The notes under the pieces are model-generated. The model had not been told where the DNA came from. It made no database searches and saw only the letters and a list, made by a program, of their open reading frames with translations. Position numbers and translations under genes: made by a program. Positions 53,223 through 60,927 of a stretch of 64,000 nt of DNA are shown here, in pieces. How positions within the stretch are numbered: position 1 is the first letter of the stretch; every line of letters starts with the position of its first letter. The DNA is from Pedobacter duraquae (GTDB lineage Bacteria; Bacteroidota; Bacteroidia; Sphingobacteriales; Sphingobacteriaceae). The DNA lies in the NCBI RefSeq assembly GCF_004362245.1, contig NZ_SNWM01000001.1, forward strand, positions 1,240,001 through 1,304,000, in the 5' to 3' direction.

Positions 53223-54911
53223 TTGAGAAAACCAATCTCATTGAAAAAGACGCTACTCCTCTGTGTATTCATTTTAATTACCATGGGTTGTTCAAAAAAA
53301 CAACCTAGAAAAGTAGGCATTTTAGTTAAAGATCCAGATTACATCAAAGCGAAGTCTTTATTTTCAAAGAACAAAGATTCTGCATTTTACTACTTTAACA
53401 AAGTAGCAACGAGCTCCCGAGATAGCCTGAGTACAGCATTCGCGTACAACTATATGGCATGGATACAAAATTACGCCGGAGACAATTTTGGTAGCCAGGA
53501 AAGTCTGCTCGCCTCCCTAAAATTCCTTGATGAACGGAATCCCAAACATTTAAGTTGTCTATCATCAAATTACAATGAATTAGGATCTACCAGTTTTAAT
53601 CTGAAAAACTATGATGCAGCGATATTTTATTATGATTCTGCTCGTCGTTACACAAATGACAAAGAAGACTTAATTACTAACGCGAATAATATAGGGTTAG
53701 TATATCAGGAAAAACGGAACTATAATCGAGCGATCAAAATATTTTCCGGGATTCTTCTACAATCCAAAGAAACCCCAAAAATATATGCCAGGATATTAAC
53801 AAATTTGTCCTATACAAAGTGGCTTCAAAATCCCGCTTACAATCCTGAACCAGAGTTACGCAAAGCACTAAGTATTCGGGAAGCAGAAAATGACGAATGG
53901 GGCTTGAACTCAAGCTATGCTCACTTAGCAGATTATTATACCAGTAGAAATATATCCGCGGCACTATTTTATGCTAAAAAAATGCATCACATCGCCGTAA
54001 AGCTAGACAGCCCTGATGATCAACTCGAAGCCCTTCAAAAACTAATACAGCTCAGCCCTCAAACCGACACCAGAAGATACTTTACTATATATCACAAATT
54101 ATCGGATAGTTTGCAAACAGCACGGAATACTGCTAAAAACCAGTTTGCCCTGATTCGTTATGAGGCTCAAAAAAGTAAATCCGAAAATCTACAGCTCCAA
54201 AAAGAAAATACAATAAAAAGATATCAGATCTTCGCACGAGAACTCCTAATATTAGGGATAGCTTTATTTTCAATATGTGCCTTTGTATTCGCCGTAATTT
54301 GGTTTAAACGAAGAAAAAGGCTCATGGAAATTAGTGCGCGAAACGCACTTCGTGATAGCCAGTTGAAAACTTCAAAGAAAGTACATGACGTCGTCGCAAA
54401 CGGCCTTTATCGTGTAATGACCGAAATAGGAAACCGCCCCGGTATTGATAAAGAAGAGGTTTTAGATAGAATAGAAACCTTGTATGAAAAATCACGCGAC
54501 ATATCTTATGAAAACCCTAATAATTTAAAAAACTTCAACGAAGTTATTTCTGAGCTATTAATTTCATTTGCTACAGAGGACACTAAGATCCTGATTGCAG
54601 GGAACAATTCTGCACTTTGGAAAAATGTCAGCGACACAATCAAATACGAATTGGAACACATTCTACAGGAGCTCCTCGTTAATATGAAGAAACATAGTCA
54701 GGCTACAAATGTTGCCCTTAAGTTTGAGCATGATAAAGATCGCATTAATATTTACTACACTGATAACGGCGTAGGCATGCCAAATGGAGTTCAGGAAAAC
54801 AATGGAATCAGGAATACGGGAAACCGTATAGCTACGGTTGGTGGAGCAATTATCTTTGACACCAAAGTTGAAAAAGGCTTGAAAATTCAGATCACATTTC
54901 CTAATCCTTAA
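53223..54911 (+). CDS. TPR-containing membrane sensor histidine kinase (lipoprotein-like N-terminus)
   Basis: 562 aa from a TTG at 53223; a second TTG at 53241 would give MKKTLLLCVFILITMGC, a textbook lipoprotein signal, and is equally possible. TPR-like helices (about 40-300) form the sensor, with a membrane helix at about 338-360, a DHp of the HisKA_3 type with H388 in KKVHDVVANGLYRV, and a HATPase (LEHILQELLVNMKKHS, DNGVGMPN, GIRNTGNRIA). The regulator follows after eight bases. Such TPR kinases are numerous in Bacteroidota; ligands are mostly unknown. Confidence 0.87.
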   Translation: MRKPISLKKTLLLCVFILITMGCSKKQPRKVGILVKDPDYIKAKSLFSKNKDSAFYYFNKVATSSRDSLSTAFAYNYMAWIQNYAGDNFGSQESLLASLKFLDERNPKHLSCLSSNYNELGSTSFNLKNYDAAIFYYDSARRYTNDKEDLITNANNIGLVYQEKRNYNRAIKIFSGILLQSKETPKIYARILTNLSYTKWLQNPAYNPEPELRKALSIREAENDEWGLNSSYAHLADYYTSRNISAALFYAKKMHHIAVKLDSPDDQLEALQKLIQLSPQTDTRRYFTIYHKLSDSLQTARNTAKNQFALIRYEAQKSKSENLQLQKENTIKRYQIFARELLILGIALFSICAFVFAVIWFKRRKRLMEISARNALRDSQLKTSKKVHDVVANGLYRVMTEIGNRPGIDKEEVLDRIETLYEKSRDISYENPNNLKNFNEVISELLISFATEDTKILIAGNNSALWKNVSDTIKYELEHILQELLVNMKKHSQATNVALKFEHDKDRINIYYTDNGVGMPNGVQENNGIRNTGNRIATVGGAIIFDTKVEKGLKIQITFPNP

Positions 54912-54919
54912 CCATAATT

Positions 54920-55591
54920 ATGATGTTTAGAAGAGTATTAATTGCAGAAGACCACGAAAGCGCAAATATATCAGTACAAAAGACACTAGCTGATCTGGAA
55001 ATCACAAATACTCAATACACCTATTATTGTGATGATGCTTTTATGCACATTAAGAAAAGTCTGCTATCAAATGAAGAACCCTTCGACCTGATAATCACTG
55101 ACCTTTCGTTCGAAGAAGATCACCGGCCTCAGAAACTTACTGGAGGTACCGAACTCATTCAGGCAGTTAGAGCAATCCATCCAACTTTAAAAATCATCGT
55201 GTTTTCGGCCGAGAACAAAGCCGCCATAGTAGATGCTCTTGTTAGAGAATCAGGAATTAACGGTTATGTACGTAAGGCTCGAAACGATGCCAAAGATTTG
55301 AAAGCTGCTATAGAGGCCGTTTCTAAGGGAAAATTGTACCTTTCTGCTGATCTCAGGCAAACGGTAAAGCAAAAAAATGCTTATGAGTTTACTGAGTTTG
55401 ATATCACTATCATCTCTTTACTTTCAAAAGGCACACTTCAAAAAGAAATACCAGCATATCTACTTCAAAACAACATCAAACCTTCTGGCTTAAGTAGTGT
55501 AGAGAAACGGCTCAATCTAATGAAAGAGGAACTTTCTTTTTCTAAAAACGAGCAGTTAGTTGCATATTGTAAAGACTTCGGAATTATTTAA
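54920..55591 (+). CDS. Response regulator with LuxR-like helix-turn-helix, partner of the TPR kinase
   Basis: 223 aa. Receiver about 4-128 (AEDHES, phospho-acceptor D61 in LIITDLSFEED, then FSAENK, YVRKARND), and a C-terminal HTH of the NarL/LuxR type (about 160-205: FTEFDITIISLLSKGTLQKEIPAYL, SSVEKRLNLMKEEL), with an unusual insertion between the two helices. Together with the preceding kinase it forms a complete two-component pair. Confidence 0.88.
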   Translation: MMFRRVLIAEDHESANISVQKTLADLEITNTQYTYYCDDAFMHIKKSLLSNEEPFDLIITDLSFEEDHRPQKLTGGTELIQAVRAIHPTLKIIVFSAENKAAIVDALVRESGINGYVRKARNDAKDLKAAIEAVSKGKLYLSADLRQTVKQKNAYEFTEFDITIISLLSKGTLQKEIPAYLLQNNIKPSGLSSVEKRLNLMKEELSFSKNEQLVAYCKDFGII

Positions 55592-55664
55592 TTGGTTTAC
55601 GGTTTCCAGTAAGAAAACACCTTCAAGACCTGATAGCTTTGATACTAACAAAACTAAGCATATC

Positions 55665-56729
55665 ATGGATCTTAAACTTAAGCTAGAACAACTTCATCAA
55701 CGGGTAGTAGGATTGAAAGATCACATTAATACCGAAGAGGCGACTAAAAACGCTTTTGTGTTGCCTTTTATCCAAATCCTCGGTTATGACATCTTTAATC
55801 CTACGGAAGTTGTGCCGGAACACATTTGCGATATCGGCACAAAGAAAGGAGAAAAAGTTGATTATGTAATCCGTAAAAATGATGAGCCGATTCTGATTTT
55901 CGAATGTAAACATTGGAAAGAAAATGCTGATGCACATAATTCTCAGCTGCACCGCTATTATCATGTGTCAAAAGCTAGATTCGGCGTGCTTACAAATGGT
56001 ACGGTATACAATTTCTACACGGATTTAGAAAAACCAAATATCATGGATGAAAAGCCTTTTTTTACCATCGATATTGAGGATCTAAAAGATAGCTCTATAA
56101 AGATCCTTGAAAGCTTTACAAAAAATCAATACAGCCTGGAAACTATTCTCGATTCGGCAGAAGCACTTAAATATATTAAGGCAATAAGGAAAGAATTTGA
56201 AAAAGAGATAGAAAGTCCATCCGATGAACTGGTCAAATTACTTGTAAACAGATTCTTTGAAAAGCCGCTGACAGCAAACCGCATGGTTGTTTTTAAGGAA
56301 TATACAAAAAAAGCATTGACGATCTCGATTAACGAATCTATCAGTGACCGGCTTAAGTCAGCTTTGAATATTAACGAGAAAATAGAGAAGAGAGATGATA
56401 CCACTGCGGGTCCCATTAACGAGAATCCGGATGTAGACAAAATTATTACCACGGAAGAGGAACTCGAGGCATTTCAAATTGTGAAGGCAATTCTGCGTGA
56501 GAAGATTCCTTCGACCCGAATAGCTCCTCGAGATACGCAATCCTATTTTGGCGTTCTGCTCGACGACAATAACAGGAAACCCATCTGTAGATTCCACTTC
56601 AATACCGCAAAGAAATATTTGGAAACATTTCACAATGGAAAAGATGCGGGTGAAAAGACGCAATTACATAGCCTAGATGAACTATATGGCTACCGCCAGC
56701 AGCTGCATCAAACGCTAGAGAATTACTAA
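55665..56729 (+). CDS. Solitary HsdR N-terminal-like PD-(D/E)XK nuclease-fold protein
   Basis: 354 aa from the ATG at 55665. Residues 20-145 match the type I restriction HsdR_N domain: INTEEATKNAFVLPFIQILGYD, D66 in KVDYVI, E80 and K82 in FECKHW, and Q94, the PD-(D/E)XK active-site pattern. The helicase and modification subunits are absent; residues about 150-354 contain a helical region and a second small domain (DTQSYFGVLLDDNNRKPICRFHFN) of unknown role. Such orphan proteins are frequent; some belong to defence islands, but activity here is unproven. Confidence 0.8.
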   Translation: MDLKLKLEQLHQRVVGLKDHINTEEATKNAFVLPFIQILGYDIFNPTEVVPEHICDIGTKKGEKVDYVIRKNDEPILIFECKHWKENADAHNSQLHRYYHVSKARFGVLTNGTVYNFYTDLEKPNIMDEKPFFTIDIEDLKDSSIKILESFTKNQYSLETILDSAEALKYIKAIRKEFEKEIESPSDELVKLLVNRFFEKPLTANRMVVFKEYTKKALTISINESISDRLKSALNINEKIEKRDDTTAGPINENPDVDKIITTEEELEAFQIVKAILREKIPSTRIAPRDTQSYFGVLLDDNNRKPICRFHFNTAKKYLETFHNGKDAGEKTQLHSLDELYGYRQQLHQTLENY

Positions 56730-56778
56730 GCATCAAATTAGATTATCCATAGAAAAAATTAGCTCTCAAAGAAATGCC

Positions 56779-56820
56779 GGGGATTGCTTTAAAGTTCACA
56801 CCTTGGACTAAGCAGTCCCC
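56779..56820 (+). ncRNA. Long hairpin between the HsdR-like and small Cys-protein genes
   Basis: GGGGATTGCTT and AAGCAGTCCCC pair over 11 bases, with one G-U pair as RNA, around a 20-base loop. It could be a structured leader or a weak terminator; no T-run follows. The decamer AGCAGTCCCC also occurs at 52935-52944. Confidence 0.4.
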
Positions 56821-56886
56821 CATTTTGAAAACAGGACGTTAATCATAAAGTTACCCAATAAGATATAATAGATTCGATTAACGCTT

Positions 56887-57096
56887 ATGAAAATCCTTTT
56901 CATTCTTCTTTTAATAAGTTGTTCAACAACTTCTCCTAAACAACTCGTATATATCTGTAACAGCGGAAATGCGACAAAATATCACTATTCTGCTACCTGC
57001 CGGGGACTGGGTACCTGCCAGTATAAGGTAACGAAGATCTCCTTAGAAGACGCTAAGAGCAAAGGAAAAACACTTTGCAAATGGGAAGGTAACTAA
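56887..57096 (+). CDS. Small Cys-containing exported protein
   Basis: 69 aa. The start MKILFILLLISCSTT looks like a lipoprotein signal with C12 in LISC. The body has YHYSATCRGLGTCQYK and LCKWEG, a short Cys-rich pattern seen in small Bacteroidota and phage-linked proteins, with SLEDAKSKGKTLC as the conserved tail. Function unknown. The convergent SGNH gene ends five bases away. Confidence 0.7.
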   Translation: MKILFILLLISCSTTSPKQLVYICNSGNATKYHYSATCRGLGTCQYKVTKISLEDAKSKGKTLCKWEGN

Positions 57097-57101
57097 ATGA
57101 T

Positions 57102-57827
57102 TTACTTCAGCGCCTTTGCAATTGCCTGATCGGTAATCGCTTCCATAATTTTGTATCCTTTTAAATTAGGGTGAACGCCGTCAACCGTCAATTCTTCTTT
57201 TTGTCCATTCACCTCGTTTACAAAAGGTGTAAAATAATCAAGCAGTACTAACTTCTCCTGCGTTGCATAAGCCCTGATTAATTTATTCAGGGCAATAATT
57301 TTATCGGCTGGTTCTAATCCTTTTCTCCATGGGTAGTCAATGATCGGCAGATATGCGCATAGAATAACCTTAATCTGATTGGCCTTAGCAAGTTCCACCA
57401 TAGACTTAATATTATCCATAATACGTTCATTGGTAATGTGCCCGGTATTAGCAGCGATATCATTGCTGCCGGCGAGTATGATTACAGCCTTTGCTTTAAT
57501 ATCGATCACATCTGCACGAAAACGCAGCAGCAACTGTGGAGAAATCTGGCCTGCAATTCCTCTATCAACATACGCTTTACCGGCAAAATATCCGGGATCT
57601 TTCTGCTTCCAGAATTCAAATACAGAACTACCAAGAAAAACAACTCTTTTTTCCCCTTGCTTGGGCTCCCCCAGTGCAGTATTTTCTTTTTGATATTTGG
57701 ATAAATTTGCCCAGTCGTCCTTAAAATCTTCTTTTGCGGGCAAGGTTGTTGAAGTTTGTGCATTATTATTCTGAGAACATGCAACATTAACAATCAGCGA
57801 TAAAAAAAGAATCAGCTTAAACTTCAT
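57102..57827 (-). CDS. SGNH/GDSL-family lipase-like hydrolase (lipoprotein)
   Basis: 241 aa. Lipobox VACS with C17. Block I is altered to VVFLGSSVFEFW (G-S-S instead of GDS), block III GSNDI, and block V DGVHPNLKGY with catalytic Asp and His. Acts on acyl esters or acetylated glycans in the envelope; substrate unknown. A TAGGTTTG -7 element lies 22 bases upstream. Confidence 0.9.
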   Translation of the reverse strand: MKFKLILFLSLIVNVACSQNNNAQTSTTLPAKEDFKDDWANLSKYQKENTALGEPKQGEKRVVFLGSSVFEFWKQKDPGYFAGKAYVDRGIAGQISPQLLLRFRADVIDIKAKAVIILAGSNDIAANTGHITNERIMDNIKSMVELAKANQIKVILCAYLPIIDYPWRKGLEPADKIIALNKLIRAYATQEKLVLLDYFTPFVNEVNGQKEELTVDGVHPNLKGYKIMEAITDQAIAKALK

Positions 57828-57849
57828 AAAAAAGCGGTTTGATAAATGA

Positions 57850-57857
57850 CAAACCTA
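57850..57857 (-). promoter_or_regulatory. Bacteroidota -7 element of the SGNH hydrolase gene
   Basis: CAAACCTA on +, reading TAGGTTTG on -, 22 bases before the ATG. Confidence 0.6.
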
Positions 57858-58084
57858 AATAATTAGCCGTTAAAAGCAAACGTCTATTTGATCCGCAGCC
57901 GATTTTCACTTAAAAAAGTGCACAAAAACACCATTCCTTACGGTATAAACAAGGATTACAAAGGGCTTACCCACACATATCCCAGACATAGCGCAGGGAA
58001 TACCTCTGTTATGCCTGTTTAATGCGTTTTTTAAAAATTTCATTTTTAGACCCATTTGGGTTTTAAAACTGCTATTTTTAGGAT

Positions 58085-60403
58085 ATGAAGTGCTTTAGTC
58101 CAATTCTGATCATGCTGCTTTGCTTTTTGAGCTTATCTATGCAGGCACAGAAGGTTGGATTGGTTTTTAGTGGTGGAGGTGCCAAAGGCCTCGCTCACAT
58201 CGGCACACTCAAAGCACTCGAAGAAAACCACATTCCTATTGATTACATTACAGGAACCTCTATGGGTGGAATTGTCGGTGCCATGTACGCTGCCGGATAC
58301 AGTCCGGCGCAGATTGAGGCTATTGCGCTGAGCAAAGATTTTCAGGATTGGGTAACAGGAAAATACACAAGTGATTTCAGTTTTTTCTTTCAAAAAAACA
58401 ACCCTAATTCTTCAATCATCACAGCCAAACTCACGATAGACACCAGCTTAAGACTGAGTTTCAGATCGGCTCTTGTTAATGACATACCGCTCAATTTTGC
58501 ACTTTTGGAGCTATTCTCGCAAGCCTCCGCTATTTCCAAAGATAATTTCAACAATCTTTTTGTCCCCTTTCGTTGCATGGTGTCTGATGTACTCTCGCAA
58601 ACCAGCATTACAGTGGCGAAAGGTAGTCTGGCCGAAGCTGTTCGGGCAACAATGACTGTCCCTCTGGTGTACCGCCCTATCAAGCTTGATGGAAAATATG
58701 TTTTTGATGGCGGTCTTTATAATAATTTCCCTGCCGATGTGATGAGGAGAGAATTTCATCCGGATTATATTATTGGTGCCAATGTATCATCTAAGACTTT
58801 TAATGAATATCCGAAAGGGTCTGACGAAAGATTGATGAACAGGCTGATGATTTACATGTTTCTATCTAAGTCGGACTCCACGCTAATCGGTGACAAGGGG
58901 GTTTATATTCAGCCAGACCTGAAAGATTTCAGCGTAACTAATTTCAACCCGGTGGCAGATATCATTAAGCAGGGCTATGATGCCACCATGGCCAATATGG
59001 AGCAGATCAAACGCGAGGTAAACAGAAGGGTAAGTCCGCAGAGTTTATTGAATAAAAGAAATACATTTAACAACAAGAAACCCGATTTGCTGTTTAGCGA
59101 CATTAAAGTGACGGGTGTGAACAGTCAGCAGAAACGGTACATTGAGCGTCTTTTCAGACGCGACAAAGCTAATTTTAATCTCGATGATATTAAACAGGGC
59201 TATTACAAGCTGGTTGCGGATGAAACATTCGAGACTATTTATCCAAAAATATCTTACAATGCCGCTACCGATAGCTATAACTTCGAGATCCTTGCGCAGC
59301 CACGTAAAAGCTTCAAGATAGATTTCGGCGGAAATATCTCAACCCGGCCAATCAGTAATGTCTTCCTTGGGTTGCAGTATAATTATCTGGACCGTAAGGC
59401 TTATGCGTTCGGGGCCAATTTTTATTCGGGTAGGTTTTACGAATCTGCACAGCTCAACGGCAGAGTCGACTTTCCCTCCAAACTCCCACTGTTCCTGGCT
59501 GCAGAGTTAACTTACAATCACTTTAACTTCTTTAATTCGAGTCAGATTTTTATCGAGAACCCACACCCTACCTACATAGAGCAGTCGGACAGAAAAATAG
59601 AAATCAAGGGCGGCTTTCCACTCAATAGAAACACCAGGATTACACTCGGAACTTCATTTATCAATAATACGGACGAATATAGCCCAACAAATACATATGC
59701 AGTGGGGGATGTATTGGATCAGACAATCTTCAACGGGTCTAGAACAGCTTTAACCTTTGAGCAAAATACGTTAAACTATAAGCAGTACGCCAGTCGCGGC
59801 CGGGATTTCCTTTTTAGCTTGAATTACTTCGCAGGAAGAGAAAACTATACACCCGGAAATATTTCAAGGAATACAAATTTATTAGACAAGCCCGGTATCA
59901 AGCGGACATATCGCGACTGGTTAAATTTAAAGGTAAGTGACGAGAATTATTTTTTTCACAAGGGCAAATACACCATGGGATATTTGGTTGAAGGTGTTGT
60001 ATCAAACCAACCATTGTTTTCGAATTACTATTCCACCCTTATTGCGGCTCCTGCATTTTATCCGCTACAAGACAGCAGGTCACTTTTTCTGGAGAAGTTC
60101 CGGGCAACAACCTACCTTGCCGGAGGAATTAAAAACATATTCAAACTCAGCAGAAACATCGAAGCCCGCGTGGAAGGATATTTGTTTCTTCCATACAAAG
60201 AGTTCCAGCAAGAAGGCTTCCAGGAAGTGGAGAATACTAAAGCATTTCATAAAAGCTACTATGCGGGCACAGCAGGGCTTGTTTATCATACGCCTGTTGG
60301 GCCAATCAGCTTCAGTTATAATTTATATGATGACCCGGTAAAAAGAAACGGGGTTTTACTACATTTGGGTTATCTTATTTACAATAAACGATCTATCGAA
60401 TGA
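58085..60403 (+). CDS. Patatin-like phospholipase fused to an Omp85-type beta-barrel
   Basis: 772 aa. Signal peptide 1-22 ending MQAQ. Patatin domain about 26-310: GLVFSGGGAKGLAHIG (oxyanion), GTSMGG (catalytic Ser) and DGGLYNNFP (catalytic Asp). A POTRA-like segment (about 335-400) and a C-terminal barrel (about 415-772) follow. This is the PlpD-type two-part architecture, which carries a lipase through or on the outer membrane. The stop overlaps the next start by four bases. Confidence 0.94.
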   Translation: MKCFSPILIMLLCFLSLSMQAQKVGLVFSGGGAKGLAHIGTLKALEENHIPIDYITGTSMGGIVGAMYAAGYSPAQIEAIALSKDFQDWVTGKYTSDFSFFFQKNNPNSSIITAKLTIDTSLRLSFRSALVNDIPLNFALLELFSQASAISKDNFNNLFVPFRCMVSDVLSQTSITVAKGSLAEAVRATMTVPLVYRPIKLDGKYVFDGGLYNNFPADVMRREFHPDYIIGANVSSKTFNEYPKGSDERLMNRLMIYMFLSKSDSTLIGDKGVYIQPDLKDFSVTNFNPVADIIKQGYDATMANMEQIKREVNRRVSPQSLLNKRNTFNNKKPDLLFSDIKVTGVNSQQKRYIERLFRRDKANFNLDDIKQGYYKLVADETFETIYPKISYNAATDSYNFEILAQPRKSFKIDFGGNISTRPISNVFLGLQYNYLDRKAYAFGANFYSGRFYESAQLNGRVDFPSKLPLFLAAELTYNHFNFFNSSQIFIENPHPTYIEQSDRKIEIKGGFPLNRNTRITLGTSFINNTDEYSPTNTYAVGDVLDQTIFNGSRTALTFEQNTLNYKQYASRGRDFLFSLNYFAGRENYTPGNISRNTNLLDKPGIKRTYRDWLNLKVSDENYFFHKGKYTMGYLVEGVVSNQPLFSNYYSTLIAAPAFYPLQDSRSLFLEKFRATTYLAGGIKNIFKLSRNIEARVEGYLFLPYKEFQQEGFQEVENTKAFHKSYYAGTAGLVYHTPVGPISFSYNLYDDPVKRNGVLLHLGYLIYNKRSIE

Positions 60404-60927
60404 AACGCTACCTATTCTTACTTTTGCTAGCCATAAGCAGTTCTGCTTTTAGTCAGAAAGTAGACATCAATAACTTTATTGTAAAGGAAAGTCTGTTAAA
60501 AAACAGCAAACTAGCTATTATTGCGGCCGACTCGCTGGAGCAACCACTCGAACAGATCAACGGCTTGTATACGTTTAGTGTGAGTGGCTTCAGTCAGCAA
60601 CTTAAATTTAATGGCGGTGTGGCCGTAGTTCCGTTGCAGCTGGAGCGGTCATCTTTTGTGTACATCAAGCATGAGAACGACCGCGGTACACATAGCAAGT
60701 TATTGTATGTTTACAAAAAAGATGGAAGTTTAACGCCTTATCAGATCAGCAGCATCTGGCTGATTATCTTTCCAGTGATCATTATTGTGATGATCTTTGC
60801 GTTTAGAAGGTTCATCATTATAGGTGTCATCCTCTTACTTGTTTTTATCTATTTTAACCACAGTAACGGACTTAGCGTCGGTACTTTCTTCGAAACGATA
60901 TTTGACACACTCAAACGAGCGTTTTAG
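60400..60927 (+). CDS. Exported protein with C-terminal membrane helices
   Basis: 175 aa. Signal peptide 1-18 ending AFSQ; a beta-like ectodomain of about 95 residues; then two helices (about 123-135 and 138-152), with a short tail. The ATG overlaps the patatin gene stop, so it is coupled to it and may help that protein's biogenesis. No family recognised. The stop overlaps the stop of the convergent Omp85 gene (TTAG). Confidence 0.7.
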   Translation: MKRYLFLLLLAISSSAFSQKVDINNFIVKESLLKNSKLAIIAADSLEQPLEQINGLYTFSVSGFSQQLKFNGGVAVVPLQLERSSFVYIKHENDRGTHSKLLYVYKKDGSLTPYQISSIWLIIFPVIIIVMIFAFRRFIIIGVILLLVFIYFNHSNGLSVGTFFETIFDTLKRAF

